Positions 1-7,509 of a stretch of 9,593 bases of DNA are shown here, piece by piece. The number at the start of each line of letters is the position of its first letter. Within the stretch, counting starts at the first letter, position 1. The notes under the pieces are model-generated. The model worked only from the letters and a program-made list of their open reading frames with translations. It was not told where the DNA came from and ran no database searches. The position numbers were made by a program, and so were the translations under genes. The DNA is from a bacterium (GTDB taxonomy: Bacteria; Verrucomicrobiota; Kiritimatiellia; UBA8416), in NCBI GenBank assembly GCA_020048935.1, contig JAIFLS010000206.1:1-9593 (forward strand), written 5' to 3'.

Positions 1-440
1 GATTGAAATGGTGGCATGAGGCGCGTTTTGGCATGTTTATTCACTGGGGTTTGTATGCCAGTCTTGCCGGCGAATGGAAAGGCAAGAAGACGACCGGTAT
101 CGGTGAGTGGATCATGCACGACATGCGTATTCCGATTGAGGACTACGAAAAGCTTGCCAAGGATTTCAATCCGGTAAAGTACACCCCCGATGTTTGGGCA
201 GAGTTGGCCAAGCAGGCCGGGATGAAGTACCTGGTGATTACGGCGAAGCATCACGACGGGTTCTGCATGTTCGATTCGCCCAGCAATCCTTACAACATCG
301 TAGCGCAGACGCCATTCAAGCGCGACCCGATGAAAGAGCTGGCTGCTGCGTGCAATAAGCGCGGCATAAAGATGTGCTTCTATTATTCGCAGGCAATCGC
401 CCGCCTGAAGACTTTCAGAAGTATCTGGATGATATCGTGA
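1..440 (+). CDS. GH29 alpha-L-fucosidase, N-terminal fragment (5' end outside window, frame broken near 390)
   Basis: This is the first part of the catalytic barrel of a family GH29 alpha-L-fucosidase, a retaining exo-enzyme that removes terminal fucose from glycans. Numbering from the TTG at base 3, the family signatures are WWHEARFGMFIHWG (residues 3-16), GEWI (34-37), KHHDGF (82-87), and TPFKRDPMKELAAAC followed by GIKMCFYYSQA (to 131). The TTG is only the window edge: GH29 proteins normally have a leader and further residues before the WWHEARFG motif, so the true start lies upstream. After YYSQA (base 395) the frame gives family-unlike residues and stops at 440. The homology resumes one frame back at about base 392 (next entry). 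The DW motif that normally follows YYSQ is absent, so residues were lost as well as the frame. Family identity is sure; whether a functional enzyme is made is doubtful. Confidence 0.9.
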   Translation, partial: LKWWHEARFGMFIHWGLYASLAGEWKGKKTTGIGEWIMHDMRIPIEDYEKLAKDFNPVKYTPDVWAELAKQAGMKYLVITAKHHDGFCMFDSPSNPYNIVAQTPFKRDPMKELAAACNKRGIKMCFYYSQAIARLKTFRSIWMIS

Positions 441-1612
441 AGCCCAACATCCGCGAACTGCTGTCGAACTATGGCCCGATCGGGTTGCTCTGGTTTGATA
501 CGCCGGTCGGCATCACGAAGGAACAGAGCGAGGATCTACGCGACTTCGTTCATGAATTGCAGCCGGAATGTCTTGTGAGCGGTCGTGTTGGGCACGGAGT
601 TGGTGATTACGGCAGCCTTGGCGACAACGAGCATCCCGAAGGGAAGGTAAGCGGAGCGTGGGAGACGCCTGCCACGCTGAACGATACCTGGGGCTACATG
701 CATGATGATCATCATTGGAAGTCCCTTGAGTATCTCCTTGATCTGCTTGTGAACTGCGCCTCCAAGGGTGTTAATTACCTGCTCAATGTCGGGCCGACGG
801 CAGAGGGTGTGATCCCGCCGCCCAGTGTAGACTTGCTCAAGCAGCTTGGCGCCTGGCTTTCCCGCAACGGGGAGGCTATCTACGGGACAACGGCCAGCCC
901 GTTTCCCGTAGATCCCAGATGGGGCCGGATAACCTGCAAGGGAAATACGCTTTACCTTCTTGTCAAGAGTTGGCCTGAAGCCGGAACGATCAGGCTTGTA
1001 GGGCTGCAGAATCGGATAAAAGAGGCTTATGTACTGGGGGCCGACAAGGCAATGGTCGGCGTGAAGCAAGAAGGGGATACGGTTTCCTTCTCCCTGCCGA
1101 GTGAGGCGCCTGAGAAACTCGTATCGGTGGTGGTTGTAATTATCGATGGTGTCCCGGATGTGGAGTCTATTATCATCCAGGAATCGGGTATATCCATCAG
1201 GCTACCGGTTCCCGCTGCCACGCTTTGCGGCAGCGCGAGCGTCAGCCGTAGCGGCCAGACTGAAGCATGGAAGGATTCCGGCAGCAAGGCAAACTGGACA
1301 TTCCGGCTTCACACGCCTGGGGTATACGAGGTTTCTGCCATCACCTTTGGTCGAAAGCGAGCACCGCAGCGGTTCGGGAATCACGAGTTGCGGATCCGTG
1401 TGGCAGGGCAGGCCGTGTCGGGAACGGCAGGGGTCAAGGATCTGGATATGAGCGAGACGGCTCCGGGGCCGCAGAAGCCGCGAAGCGTGCTGGGCAAGGT
1501 TGTGTTCAAGACAGCGGGAGAATACGTTCTTGATGTGGTTGCCGAGCGGCTGGATCCGCAAGCCAGTGCCGGGCTTTCGCTTGTCGCTGTGGAATTGGCA
1601 CCTGCCGGGTAA
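374..1612 (+). CDS. GH29 alpha-L-fucosidase, C-terminal fragment with an extra beta-sandwich domain
   Basis: This continues the preceding GH29 gene in the -1 frame. Homology begins at GNRPPEDFQKYL (from base 392); the GTG at 374 is just the first start-like codon in the frame. GPIGLLWFDTP (residues 34-44) carries the GH29 nucleophile position, the Asp of LWFD (Asp42). SGRVGHGVGDY, WETPATLNDTWGY (96-108) and KGVNYLLNVGPTAEG (131-145) complete the barrel. Residues 172 to about 262 are the usual C-terminal beta domain. About 150 further residues (WTFRLHTPGVYEV, GEYVLDVVAE) read as an additional beta-sandwich, probably a carbohydrate-binding or lectin-like module. The stop (TAA, 1610-1612) lies 21 bases before the next gene's start, so the two are probably one transcript. 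Without the N-terminal half this fragment lacks the HWG and KHHDGF substrate-binding residues and should be inactive alone. Confidence 0.88.
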   Translation: MLLLFAGNRPPEDFQKYLDDIVKPNIRELLSNYGPIGLLWFDTPVGITKEQSEDLRDFVHELQPECLVSGRVGHGVGDYGSLGDNEHPEGKVSGAWETPATLNDTWGYMHDDHHWKSLEYLLDLLVNCASKGVNYLLNVGPTAEGVIPPPSVDLLKQLGAWLSRNGEAIYGTTASPFPVDPRWGRITCKGNTLYLLVKSWPEAGTIRLVGLQNRIKEAYVLGADKAMVGVKQEGDTVSFSLPSEAPEKLVSVVVVIIDGVPDVESIIIQESGISIRLPVPAATLCGSASVSRSGQTEAWKDSGSKANWTFRLHTPGVYEVSAITFGRKRAPQRFGNHELRIRVAGQAVSGTAGVKDLDMSETAPGPQKPRSVLGKVVFKTAGEYVLDVVAERLDPQASAGLSLVAVELAPAG

Positions 1613-1621
1613 ATGCCAAAT

Positions 1622-1627
1622 GGAGAG
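1622..1627 (+). promoter_or_regulatory. Ribosome binding site fixing the start at 1634
   Basis: GGAGAG lies six bases upstream of the ATG at 1634. An in-frame ATG at 1613, directly after the fucosidase stop, has no such site and would put polar residues before the signal peptide, so 1634 is preferred. Confidence 0.7.
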
Positions 1628-1633
1628 TTCAAT

Positions 1634-2680
1634 ATGCTAAAACCTACAAGAATTGCAGTTTCTGTTTTACTGCTCGGCTTGGCTGTCCCGTTTTGTGCGT
1701 CAGCGAAGGATGGAATACCCGACCTCACCCAGGGTGGGGTCCGCGACAAGGCGCACGATTGGACCCTCGGGCCGACAGGTGCACGGGGGTGGATGTGGGG
1801 CAAGGACCTCGAAACCACGCAAGCGCGCCAGATCCTCGTGACCAAGGTGGAAAAGGGCTCGCCAGCCGACGGGATTCTCAACGAGGGTGACGTTATCCTG
1901 GGTGTGGGCGAGACCCTCTTTGACTCCGATGCGCGCAAGGTCTTCGCGCGCGCCATAACCGAGGCCGAGAAGACTGGGAATAAGGGCCGCTTGCAGCTTG
2001 TCCGCTGGCGTGCGGGTAAACAGGAGAATGTCGCCGTCACCATTCCGGTCCTCGGGACCTACAGCGCCACCGCGCCGTTCAACTGCCCCAAGACCGCCGG
2101 GATCGTCGATGCCGAATGCGCCTTCCTTCTCAAGCACGGCTTCGGTACAGGCCTGAGTGGCAATGTGAATGCACTTGGCGCCCTCGCCACGGGACGGTCG
2201 GAGTTTATGTCCATGCTCCGGGAGCACGCGCGGAAGGTGGGTCCGGCGGATCTCAAACTCAGCGTAACCTCGGGTGGCATGTCGGCGTGGGACTGGGGCT
2301 ACTCGGGCCTCTTCCTGGCCGAGTACTACCTCGCGACGCGGGACAGGTCCGTCCTGCCGGCGCTCCGCGAGTACGCGATGAACATGGCCAGGGGTCAGAG
2401 TGGTGCCGGGGCCTGGGGACACGGCATGGCGTGGACGGCTCTTAATGGAGGCCAGCTTCACGGATCGCTGGGCGGCTATGGTGAAATGAACCAGCCCGGG
2501 CTGACGCCGCGATCGACCGGGCTGCACTATTCTTGCGCTTCTACGTCAACCGCGGTGCCATTCCCTACGGCGATCATGACCCATGGTACGACCACGACGA
2601 CAACGGCAAGTGTTCCAGCGGGGCTGTGGTTTTCGATCTCCTTGGCGACAAGGAGGCGGCGACCTTCTTCTCACGGATGA
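1634..2680 (+). CDS. Exported DUF6288-type PDZ protein, N-terminal fragment (frame broken near 2500)
   Basis: This is the first part of a large exported protein that I recognise as the DUF6288 type common in planctomycetes and verrucomicrobia; its molecular function is not established. From ATG 1634, residues 1-24 are a Sec signal peptide with cleavage after CASA. A PDZ-like domain follows (TLGPTGARGWMWG, ARQILVTKVEKGSPADG, LNEGDVILGVG, LQLVRWRAGK), then an alpha-helical region (NVNALGALATG, WDWGYSGLFLAEYYLATRD, GAWGHGMAW, GGYGEMNQPGL). True homology ends at about base 2503. The rest, to the stop at 2680, is Ser/Thr-rich out-of-frame translation. The downstream half continues one frame back (next entry). 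Roughly 15-20 family residues expected after NQPGL are missing, so this looks like a deletion. The gene follows the fucosidase by 21 bases and probably shares its transcript. Confidence 0.8.
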   Translation: MLKPTRIAVSVLLLGLAVPFCASAKDGIPDLTQGGVRDKAHDWTLGPTGARGWMWGKDLETTQARQILVTKVEKGSPADGILNEGDVILGVGETLFDSDARKVFARAITEAEKTGNKGRLQLVRWRAGKQENVAVTIPVLGTYSATAPFNCPKTAGIVDAECAFLLKHGFGTGLSGNVNALGALATGRSEFMSMLREHARKVGPADLKLSVTSGGMSAWDWGYSGLFLAEYYLATRDRSVLPALREYAMNMARGQSGAGAWGHGMAWTALNGGQLHGSLGGYGEMNQPGLTPRSTGLHYSCASTSTAVPFPTAIMTHGTTTTTTASVPAGLWFSISLATRRRRPSSHG

Positions 2681-3960
2681 CGGTTGCGTCATGGAGTGTC
2701 CGGGAGGCTGGCCACACAGGAACTGCCGCGGCGGTCGCCTACCTGAATGAGTTGCGCTGGTTTCTGGACATGGAGCGCGATTGGAATGGCGGATCGCAAT
2801 ACCAGGGCGGCGCAGGCAGTGATGACAGTTTCGGGGGGTGGGACTGCACGGGTGCGCGGCTGCTGGCCAACAGTCTGCCTCTCAGGAAGCTGCGCATTAC
2901 CGGCAAGGGCAATGGCGTAGCGGCCAGACTCACGGGCGCGGACCTTGAGGATGTGATCGAAACGGACCGGGGCCTGCAGTGGTCCACGCGGGAATCGCTG
3001 TACGCGGGCATGGATTCCGAAGAACTGTTCCGTCGGCTGGGTAACTGGTCGCCGATCGTGCGTCACAGGGCGGCGGCAGGATTGGCACTGGCGGCGAAGG
3101 ACGATGCCGGCATCCTGCCACGCGTCATGACTCTGCTGGCCGGGGACAACCGGAATGCCCGTTACGGAGCCTGCATGACGCTTGAGCGCATGCGGGACCA
3201 GGCCGTGTCTGCGGTGCCCGCCCTGACGACGCTGTTGCCGAGCGAGGATCTTGAGCTGCGCATTCGGGTGATTCGTGCGCTCGCCGGCATTGGCGAGCCT
3301 GCCCGAACGGCGGTTCCCGACCTGCTGCGTCTGGCGCATAGAACGTTTGCCGACGATCCACGCGAGATCACACAGCGGCAAATCAGCGAGGCCCTTTTCG
3401 CGAAACATGGCGCAGGAGGCTCACGGGGGCTTCTCTCCGAGTCTCTGAATGGTGTGGACCTGGGGTTACTGTTCCCCGCGATAGAGAAGCTGCTACAGAA
3501 CGAGAACGGACAGGTTCGTTCCAATACAGCCAATGTCTACAAACTCCTGACGTTCGAGCAAATCAAACCGATTCTGGCGTCGATTGTGCGCGCCAGCTCA
3601 GTGCCAGCGCCCAGCGGCACCATGTTCGCCGCCGGAGTAAGGGACGAAGGCCTGCGACTGCTGACCACCAACTGCGTGAAGGAGGGCATCCCCCTGCTGG
3701 TGCAATATGCGCGGAACCAGCAGCAGTGGGGTAGCCAGGATCGCATGGTGATGATTATGGGAATGCTGGAGCGTTACGGCGTTCACGCGAAACAGGCCCT
3801 TCCGGAGCTGAGGGAGCTCGCGACATGGTGCCGCAGCGAGGAGGATTTCCCGGAATGGGCCAGGCAGAAGAAACGCGAAGCCGTGGAGGCCGCGATCCAG
3901 CGCATTGAGGTATCAACAGAGGCCCCCGCCTTGATCAACCTACCGGCACCAACACCATAA
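2503..3960 (+). CDS. DUF6288-type protein, C-terminal fragment with HEAT-like repeats
   Basis: This is the second part of the preceding gene in the -1 frame. The frame is open from 2485, and family-like sequence starts near 2503 (DAAIDRAALFLRFYVNRGAIPYG). The first start-like codon is TTG at 2533, which lies inside the conserved segment and is not a real start. Family signatures are DNGKCSSGAVVFDLLGD, FFSRMTVAS, REAGHTG, ELRWF, YQGG and WDCTGARLLANSLPLRKL. From about base 3040 onward there are HEAT-like helical repeats (VRHRAAAGLALAAKDD, ARYGACMTLERM, LRIRVIRALAGIGEPARTAVPDLL). At 2722 GHTG runs straight into AAAVAYL, where family members carry an additional aromatic/Gly-rich block, so a second, in-frame loss is suspected. 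There is no signal peptide or ribosome binding site for this half. The stop TAA is at 3958-3960, and the convergent U32 gene ends 44 bases away. Confidence 0.78.
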   Translation, partial: DAAIDRAALFLRFYVNRGAIPYGDHDPWYDHDDNGKCSSGAVVFDLLGDKEAATFFSRMTVASWSVREAGHTGTAAAVAYLNELRWFLDMERDWNGGSQYQGGAGSDDSFGGWDCTGARLLANSLPLRKLRITGKGNGVAARLTGADLEDVIETDRGLQWSTRESLYAGMDSEELFRRLGNWSPIVRHRAAAGLALAAKDDAGILPRVMTLLAGDNRNARYGACMTLERMRDQAVSAVPALTTLLPSEDLELRIRVIRALAGIGEPARTAVPDLLRLAHRTFADDPREITQRQISEALFAKHGAGGSRGLLSESLNGVDLGLLFPAIEKLLQNENGQVRSNTANVYKLLTFEQIKPILASIVRASSVPAPSGTMFAAGVRDEGLRLLTTNCVKEGIPLLVQYARNQQQWGSQDRMVMIMGMLERYGVHAKQALPELRELATWCRSEEDFPEWARQKKREAVEAAIQRIEVSTEAPALINLPAPTP

Positions 3961-4004
3961 TGGTCCTATCTTGTTCATGGGGGGTAGATCGGTTCCTCCG
4001 CGCC

Positions 4005-6491
4005 TTACTGGGCTCCGGCCAGTCCGGCGGGGGAAAGACGGAAGGCGAAATCAGGGTTCCTGCCCGCGCGGACTTCGCGCCATATCCGGGGCGTGTCCTG
4101 CGCGTTCCATTCGCGATGAACGAATTCCGCCAGGAACCGCCTGGCACCGCCGGTCCGCAGTCTGGGCATCTGGGGCACGCGGGTGAACGGCGCGCTGTTC
4201 AGCACGATGCTGCGGCACCCGTCGCGGTGCAGAACCACCTGTTCGCGGTGTGCCGAGCGAAGTCGCGTCGAGGTACTGCTGCATAGGCCTTTCCCCGCAC
4301 AGCCGCCCTGGAATCGGGACTGCGCGCAGGATTCGGAAATCATCATCGGCGGGTCCAGGTAGACCGGTACCGTGATCCGGTCCCCGAATACCTTCAATAG
4401 CGCGAGAATGTTGTCCATCCCGTCCTCGGGGGAGATGGTGATACCCCGGTATCCGTGATCCAGAAGCCAGGCGGCGGACTCCCGGTTGAGCGCATAAAGC
4501 GGCCATCCGGCGATGATGTCATCGGCGTCCGGTACGGTTGATTCCAGTATCTGTCTGCCACCCATGCCGGAGACTTCCCACCGGACGATTCCGAGTGCCG
4601 CGGCGTCGGAAACGGCCTGTCTCGTCTCGTCTGTCTCGTTGTCGCGCATGATCAGCGGCAACCCGACGCGTAGTCGCGCCACGCCGATCCGGGCGATCAG
4701 CGTCCCTAGCCGGTCCTTGACCTGCATACGGTTTCCCGTGTCCAGGCGGAAGATTACTTCATCCACGGATGCCAGATCGCTGTCGCTGAATCCGCTCAGG
4801 GTTTCCTCGCGATCAATCGCCACCACCCATTCCTCCCGCGCCGCGGGGCAGGCGTGGTGCTGCATCCGTTCCGGCGAAAACGAGTCAACCAGCGTCTCGC
4901 GGCGCGCGGCACGCTTCGCGGCCAGTTGGTCCGCCAGGGTGTCGGTCAGTTCCCGCCGCAACCTGTTCAGCAGGGAGGCGGGGGCAAACAGGGAATCGGG
5001 ATTCTCGAACCGGATGTGTCCGGCAAGGAACGGGGTTTCCCCCAGTTTTGCAAACGCGTCCCGTGCGGCGCTCTCGCTGCGCGGCGGATCCTGGGCCGTG
5101 GTGAAAGCCCCCTTGATCTCGGCACCTCCCGCGGCCATTCCTGCCCCGGTCGCATCAAAGGCTTCCGCATCCGCAGTGATCCGGTCCGGAAAAACCCGTA
5201 TGGTCGCATCCAGCCGGAATCGCAAGCGGAACGCGCTGGCGGCGGGGCGGGGGAAGGGGTACTCCCGTTTTGTCTTCTGGGATGAAGCGCAGTAGACCGG
5301 TGCGCCGGGAAGAAGGGGGGGGGGGGCGGGAGGAAGCGTGACTTCCACCATGGCCCCTTCATTCGTCTCGAAAACACTGAGGGCGGAACCATCCTTGCCG
5401 ACCGTGTAGAGCGATTGCGCGGAGAATCCGAAGGGTTTGTCCTCTCCGTCCACATCAACCTGTATTCCGTCATGCCGTTCGATCGGACGGCAGGAGCTGA
5501 ACCGTAGCCTGGACTCGCCAGCGGTCCGGCGTACGGAGATCACGTCGCCGACCCGGGCTCCCCGGTGTCCGACGGTCTGGTCATCGATCGTATCCAGTGA
5601 TCGCCGCCCGCCGGAGAACAGGCTCGTCCAGGGGCGGCTGAACACGGTTTTGACATCCTCGGTGATGGCTTCCAGCTCTTCGGGTGCGGCACCCCCGTCG
5701 AGAATACGCCGGTAGAGCGCGGTCACGGTGGCTACATACAGCGGGCTTTTCTTGCGGCCTTCGATTTTCAGGCTGGCGACGCCGGCCTCGCGCAGTGCGC
5801 TGATCTGCTCAGGGAGCGCCAGATCTTTCATGGAGAATGCGAACAAGCCATCGGAATCCGGCTGGTGATCGGCCTTGAACCGGTCGCGGCACGGATAGGC
5901 GCAGCTTCCGCGGTTGCCGCTGCGGCCGCGCAGCAGCGAGGAATACAGGCACAGGCCGCTGTAGCTGTAGCAGAGCGCGCCGTGCACGAACGTCTCGATC
6001 TGGATTCCCGGCACCGACGCGCAGGTTCGCAGGTCCGTAAGCGTCAGTTCGCGGGCTACGTTAACCCGCGTGAATCCCGCCTGCCGGGCACCGATCACGC
6101 CCTCCCGGCTGTGGATGGCCATCTGGGTGCTGGCGTGGAGCTCCAGGCCGGGTAGCGCGGCCTGGGCGATGCGGGCCAGACCCAGGTCCTGGACAATTAC
6201 CGCGTCAGCGCCCGCGTCGGCGCAGTCCTGCAGCATGCCGGCCGCCTCGCCGGTCTCATCGTTCCGTACAAGGGTGTTGAGCGTGACATAAACGAGGCGG
6301 CGGGGTGTCAGGGAATGCGCGTATGCCGTGAACGCCTCTAGTTCGGGAAGCGTGAAGTTTTCCGCTTCCGCGCGCGCCGAGAACCGCCTCAGGCCCAGGT
6401 AAACCGCATCCGCGCCGAAATGCAGCGCTGCGTAGCCGGCGTCGGGACCACCCGCCGGGGCCAGCAGTTCAGGGGCGGGGCTTTTGTTCAT
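4005..6491 (-). CDS. Long U32-family protein, RlhA-like (23S rRNA hydroxylation / U32 peptidase family)
   Basis: This is an 828-residue member of the U32 family. U32 proteins include RlhA and TrhP, tRNA/rRNA hydroxylation factors of E. coli, and older annotations call them collagenase-like peptidases. The N-terminal barrel opens with PELLAPAGGPDAGYAALHFGADAVYLG (residues 7-33). The U32 signature is at about 168-204, with four cysteines (C174, C181, C197, C201) that probably bind an Fe-S cluster, followed by SLKIEGRKKSP (240-250). A DUF3656-like middle region follows, with a Pro-rich linker at 385-397. The C-terminal third (from about 555) looks like a second barrel-like half and carries another cluster, C722, C731, C737 and C759. 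At 828 residues it is longer than E. coli RlhA (about 650). It starts 13 bases after rsgA; the AAGGA overlapping the rsgA stop, about 10 bases before ATG 6491, suggests translational coupling. The exact RNA target is unknown. Confidence 0.9.
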   Translation of the reverse strand: MNKSPAPELLAPAGGPDAGYAALHFGADAVYLGLRRFSARAEAENFTLPELEAFTAYAHSLTPRRLVYVTLNTLVRNDETGEAAGMLQDCADAGADAVIVQDLGLARIAQAALPGLELHASTQMAIHSREGVIGARQAGFTRVNVARELTLTDLRTCASVPGIQIETFVHGALCYSYSGLCLYSSLLRGRSGNRGSCAYPCRDRFKADHQPDSDGLFAFSMKDLALPEQISALREAGVASLKIEGRKKSPLYVATVTALYRRILDGGAAPEELEAITEDVKTVFSRPWTSLFSGGRRSLDTIDDQTVGHRGARVGDVISVRRTAGESRLRFSSCRPIERHDGIQVDVDGEDKPFGFSAQSLYTVGKDGSALSVFETNEGAMVEVTLPPAPPPLLPGAPVYCASSQKTKREYPFPRPAASAFRLRFRLDATIRVFPDRITADAEAFDATGAGMAAGGAEIKGAFTTAQDPPRSESAARDAFAKLGETPFLAGHIRFENPDSLFAPASLLNRLRRELTDTLADQLAAKRAARRETLVDSFSPERMQHHACPAAREEWVVAIDREETLSGFSDSDLASVDEVIFRLDTGNRMQVKDRLGTLIARIGVARLRVGLPLIMRDNETDETRQAVSDAAALGIVRWEVSGMGGRQILESTVPDADDIIAGWPLYALNRESAAWLLDHGYRGITISPEDGMDNILALLKVFGDRITVPVYLDPPMMISESCAQSRFQGGCAGKGLCSSTSTRLRSAHREQVVLHRDGCRSIVLNSAPFTRVPQMPRLRTGGARRFLAEFVHREWNAQDTPRIWREVRAGRNPDFAFRLSPAGLAGAQ
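5315..5326. repeat. 12-base G/C homopolymer inside the U32 coding sequence
   Basis: Twelve consecutive G on the plus strand (C on the coding strand) fall in the Pro-rich linker around residues 385-393 of the U32 protein. The present length keeps the frame open. A change of one base would truncate the protein before its C-terminal half. Confidence 0.95.
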
Positions 6492-6504
6492 GGTGCTTCA
6501 TTCC

Positions 6505-7509
6505 TTAGGGATCCTTCCTGTACTTGATGTGGAAACGCATGGATTTGTGGATCGTCTTCCATCGTTTCTGCTCCGCGATCTTCATGTGGATATCGCTTTC
6601 GATCTGGTGGTGCCGGATCTCCTTGCGCTGGCGTAGATAGCTCTCATAGCGTTCACGGCAGAGTTCGCCAGTCGCCAGGGCTGCCTGCACCGCGCAACCC
6701 GGCTCCCCGGTGTGGGCGCAATCGTTGAACCGGCAGGATCCGGCCCACTCGGCGATCTCATCAAAAACCCGGTTCACGGTCGCCTCACCTGCCATAAGCT
6801 GCAATTCGCGCATTCCCGGAGTGTCGATCAGGACGGAACCGTTGGGGAGTGGGATCAGGTGCCGGGACGAGGTGGTATGGCGTCCGCGGCTGTCGCTCTC
6901 GCGCACGGCGGCTGTTCTTAACGTCTCGGTACCTAGAAGGGCATTGATGAGCGAGGACTTCCCGACGCCGGACGACCCCAGAAGCACGCCTGTCGTCCCG
7001 GGCTTGAGAAAGCCCCAGACTTCATCCAGGCCGCTCCGTTGCGTGGCGCTTGCCAGCAGCACGGGAATGCCATCGGCGATGCTCTCGGTCTCGTGCAGTA
7101 CCCCGTCCAGGTCGGTGGCGCAGTCCGACTTGTTCAGGAGGATGACAGGGGTGGCGCCGGATTCATAGGCCAGCGTGATGTATCGTTCAATCCGGCGGGG
7201 GTTGAAGTTGTGATCCAGTCCGCTCACGAGAAAGGCCGTGTCGATATTCGCGGCGACAACCTGTTCTTCCGGCGTCCGCCCGGAGCCCTTGCGGATGAAG
7301 GTGGACAAGCGCGGCAGGACGGCATGGATCACGCATGTCGACCGCGCATCCGGCACCTGCTTTAGCACGACCCAGTCGCCAACCGCCGGGAAGTCGCTGC
7401 GAGCTTGTACCGTGTGCCTGAAAAGGCCGCTGACCTCTGCGGAGCGTTCGCCAGCCTCGGTGATGACCGTGTAGGCCCCGCAATGCTCGCGGCTGATCCG
7501 CGCAGCCAC
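6505..7509 (-). CDS. rsgA: Ribosome small subunit assembly GTPase RsgA (start uncertain, probably further upstream)
   Basis: RsgA (YjeQ) is a circularly permuted GTPase that acts in late 30S subunit maturation. Numbering from GTG 7509: an OB-fold (1 to about 70); G4 NKSD (126-129); G5 SAT (154-156); G1 P-loop GSSGVGKSS (178-186); G2 within RGRHTTSSRH; G3 DTPGM (229-233); and the C-terminal zinc site C259-x4-C264-x-H266-x5-C272, the exact spacing of E. coli RsgA. The GTG is the only ATG/GTG/TTG in the frame, but the same frame stays open up to the TAG at 7696-7698. Bases 7581-7543 encode LHKLGWSPVWQNAF, matching the conserved LGW...F segment at the extreme N-terminus of many RsgA proteins. The true start is therefore probably upstream, between about 7575 and 7665. 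The gene ends 13 bases before the U32 gene and is probably cotranscribed with it. Confidence 0.93.
   Translation of the reverse strand: MAARISREHCGAYTVITEAGERSAEVSGLFRHTVQARSDFPAVGDWVVLKQVPDARSTCVIHAVLPRLSTFIRKGSGRTPEEQVVAANIDTAFLVSGLDHNFNPRRIERYITLAYESGATPVILLNKSDCATDLDGVLHETESIADGIPVLLASATQRSGLDEVWGFLKPGTTGVLLGSSGVGKSSLINALLGTETLRTAAVRESDSRGRHTTSSRHLIPLPNGSVLIDTPGMRELQLMAGEATVNRVFDEIAEWAGSCRFNDCAHTGEPGCAVQAALATGELCRERYESYLRQRKEIRHHQIESDIHMKIAEQKRWKTIHKSMRFHIKYRKDP

Noticed and set aside
374..440. Programmed -1 frameshifting of the fucosidase, as reported for the Sulfolobus solfataricus enzyme
   Set aside because: The overlap and direction are similar, but the in-frame codons from 360 to 438 contain no X-XXY-YYZ slippery heptamer, and family-conserved residues are missing at the join, which a frameshift alone cannot restore.
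1613..1633. ATG at 1613 as the start of the DUF6288 protein
   Set aside because: It abuts the fucosidase stop, has no ribosome binding site, and adds polar residues before a signal peptide. ATG 1634 has GGAGAG at good spacing.
1700..2527. Long minus-strand open frame opposite the DUF6288 gene
   Set aside because: It is the antisense shadow of a recognised coding region and has Arg/Pro-rich low-complexity content with no family motif.
3961..4004. Rho-independent terminator between the convergent DUF6288 and U32 genes
   Set aside because: Only 44 bases separate the stops, and no stem with a U tract is visible on either strand.
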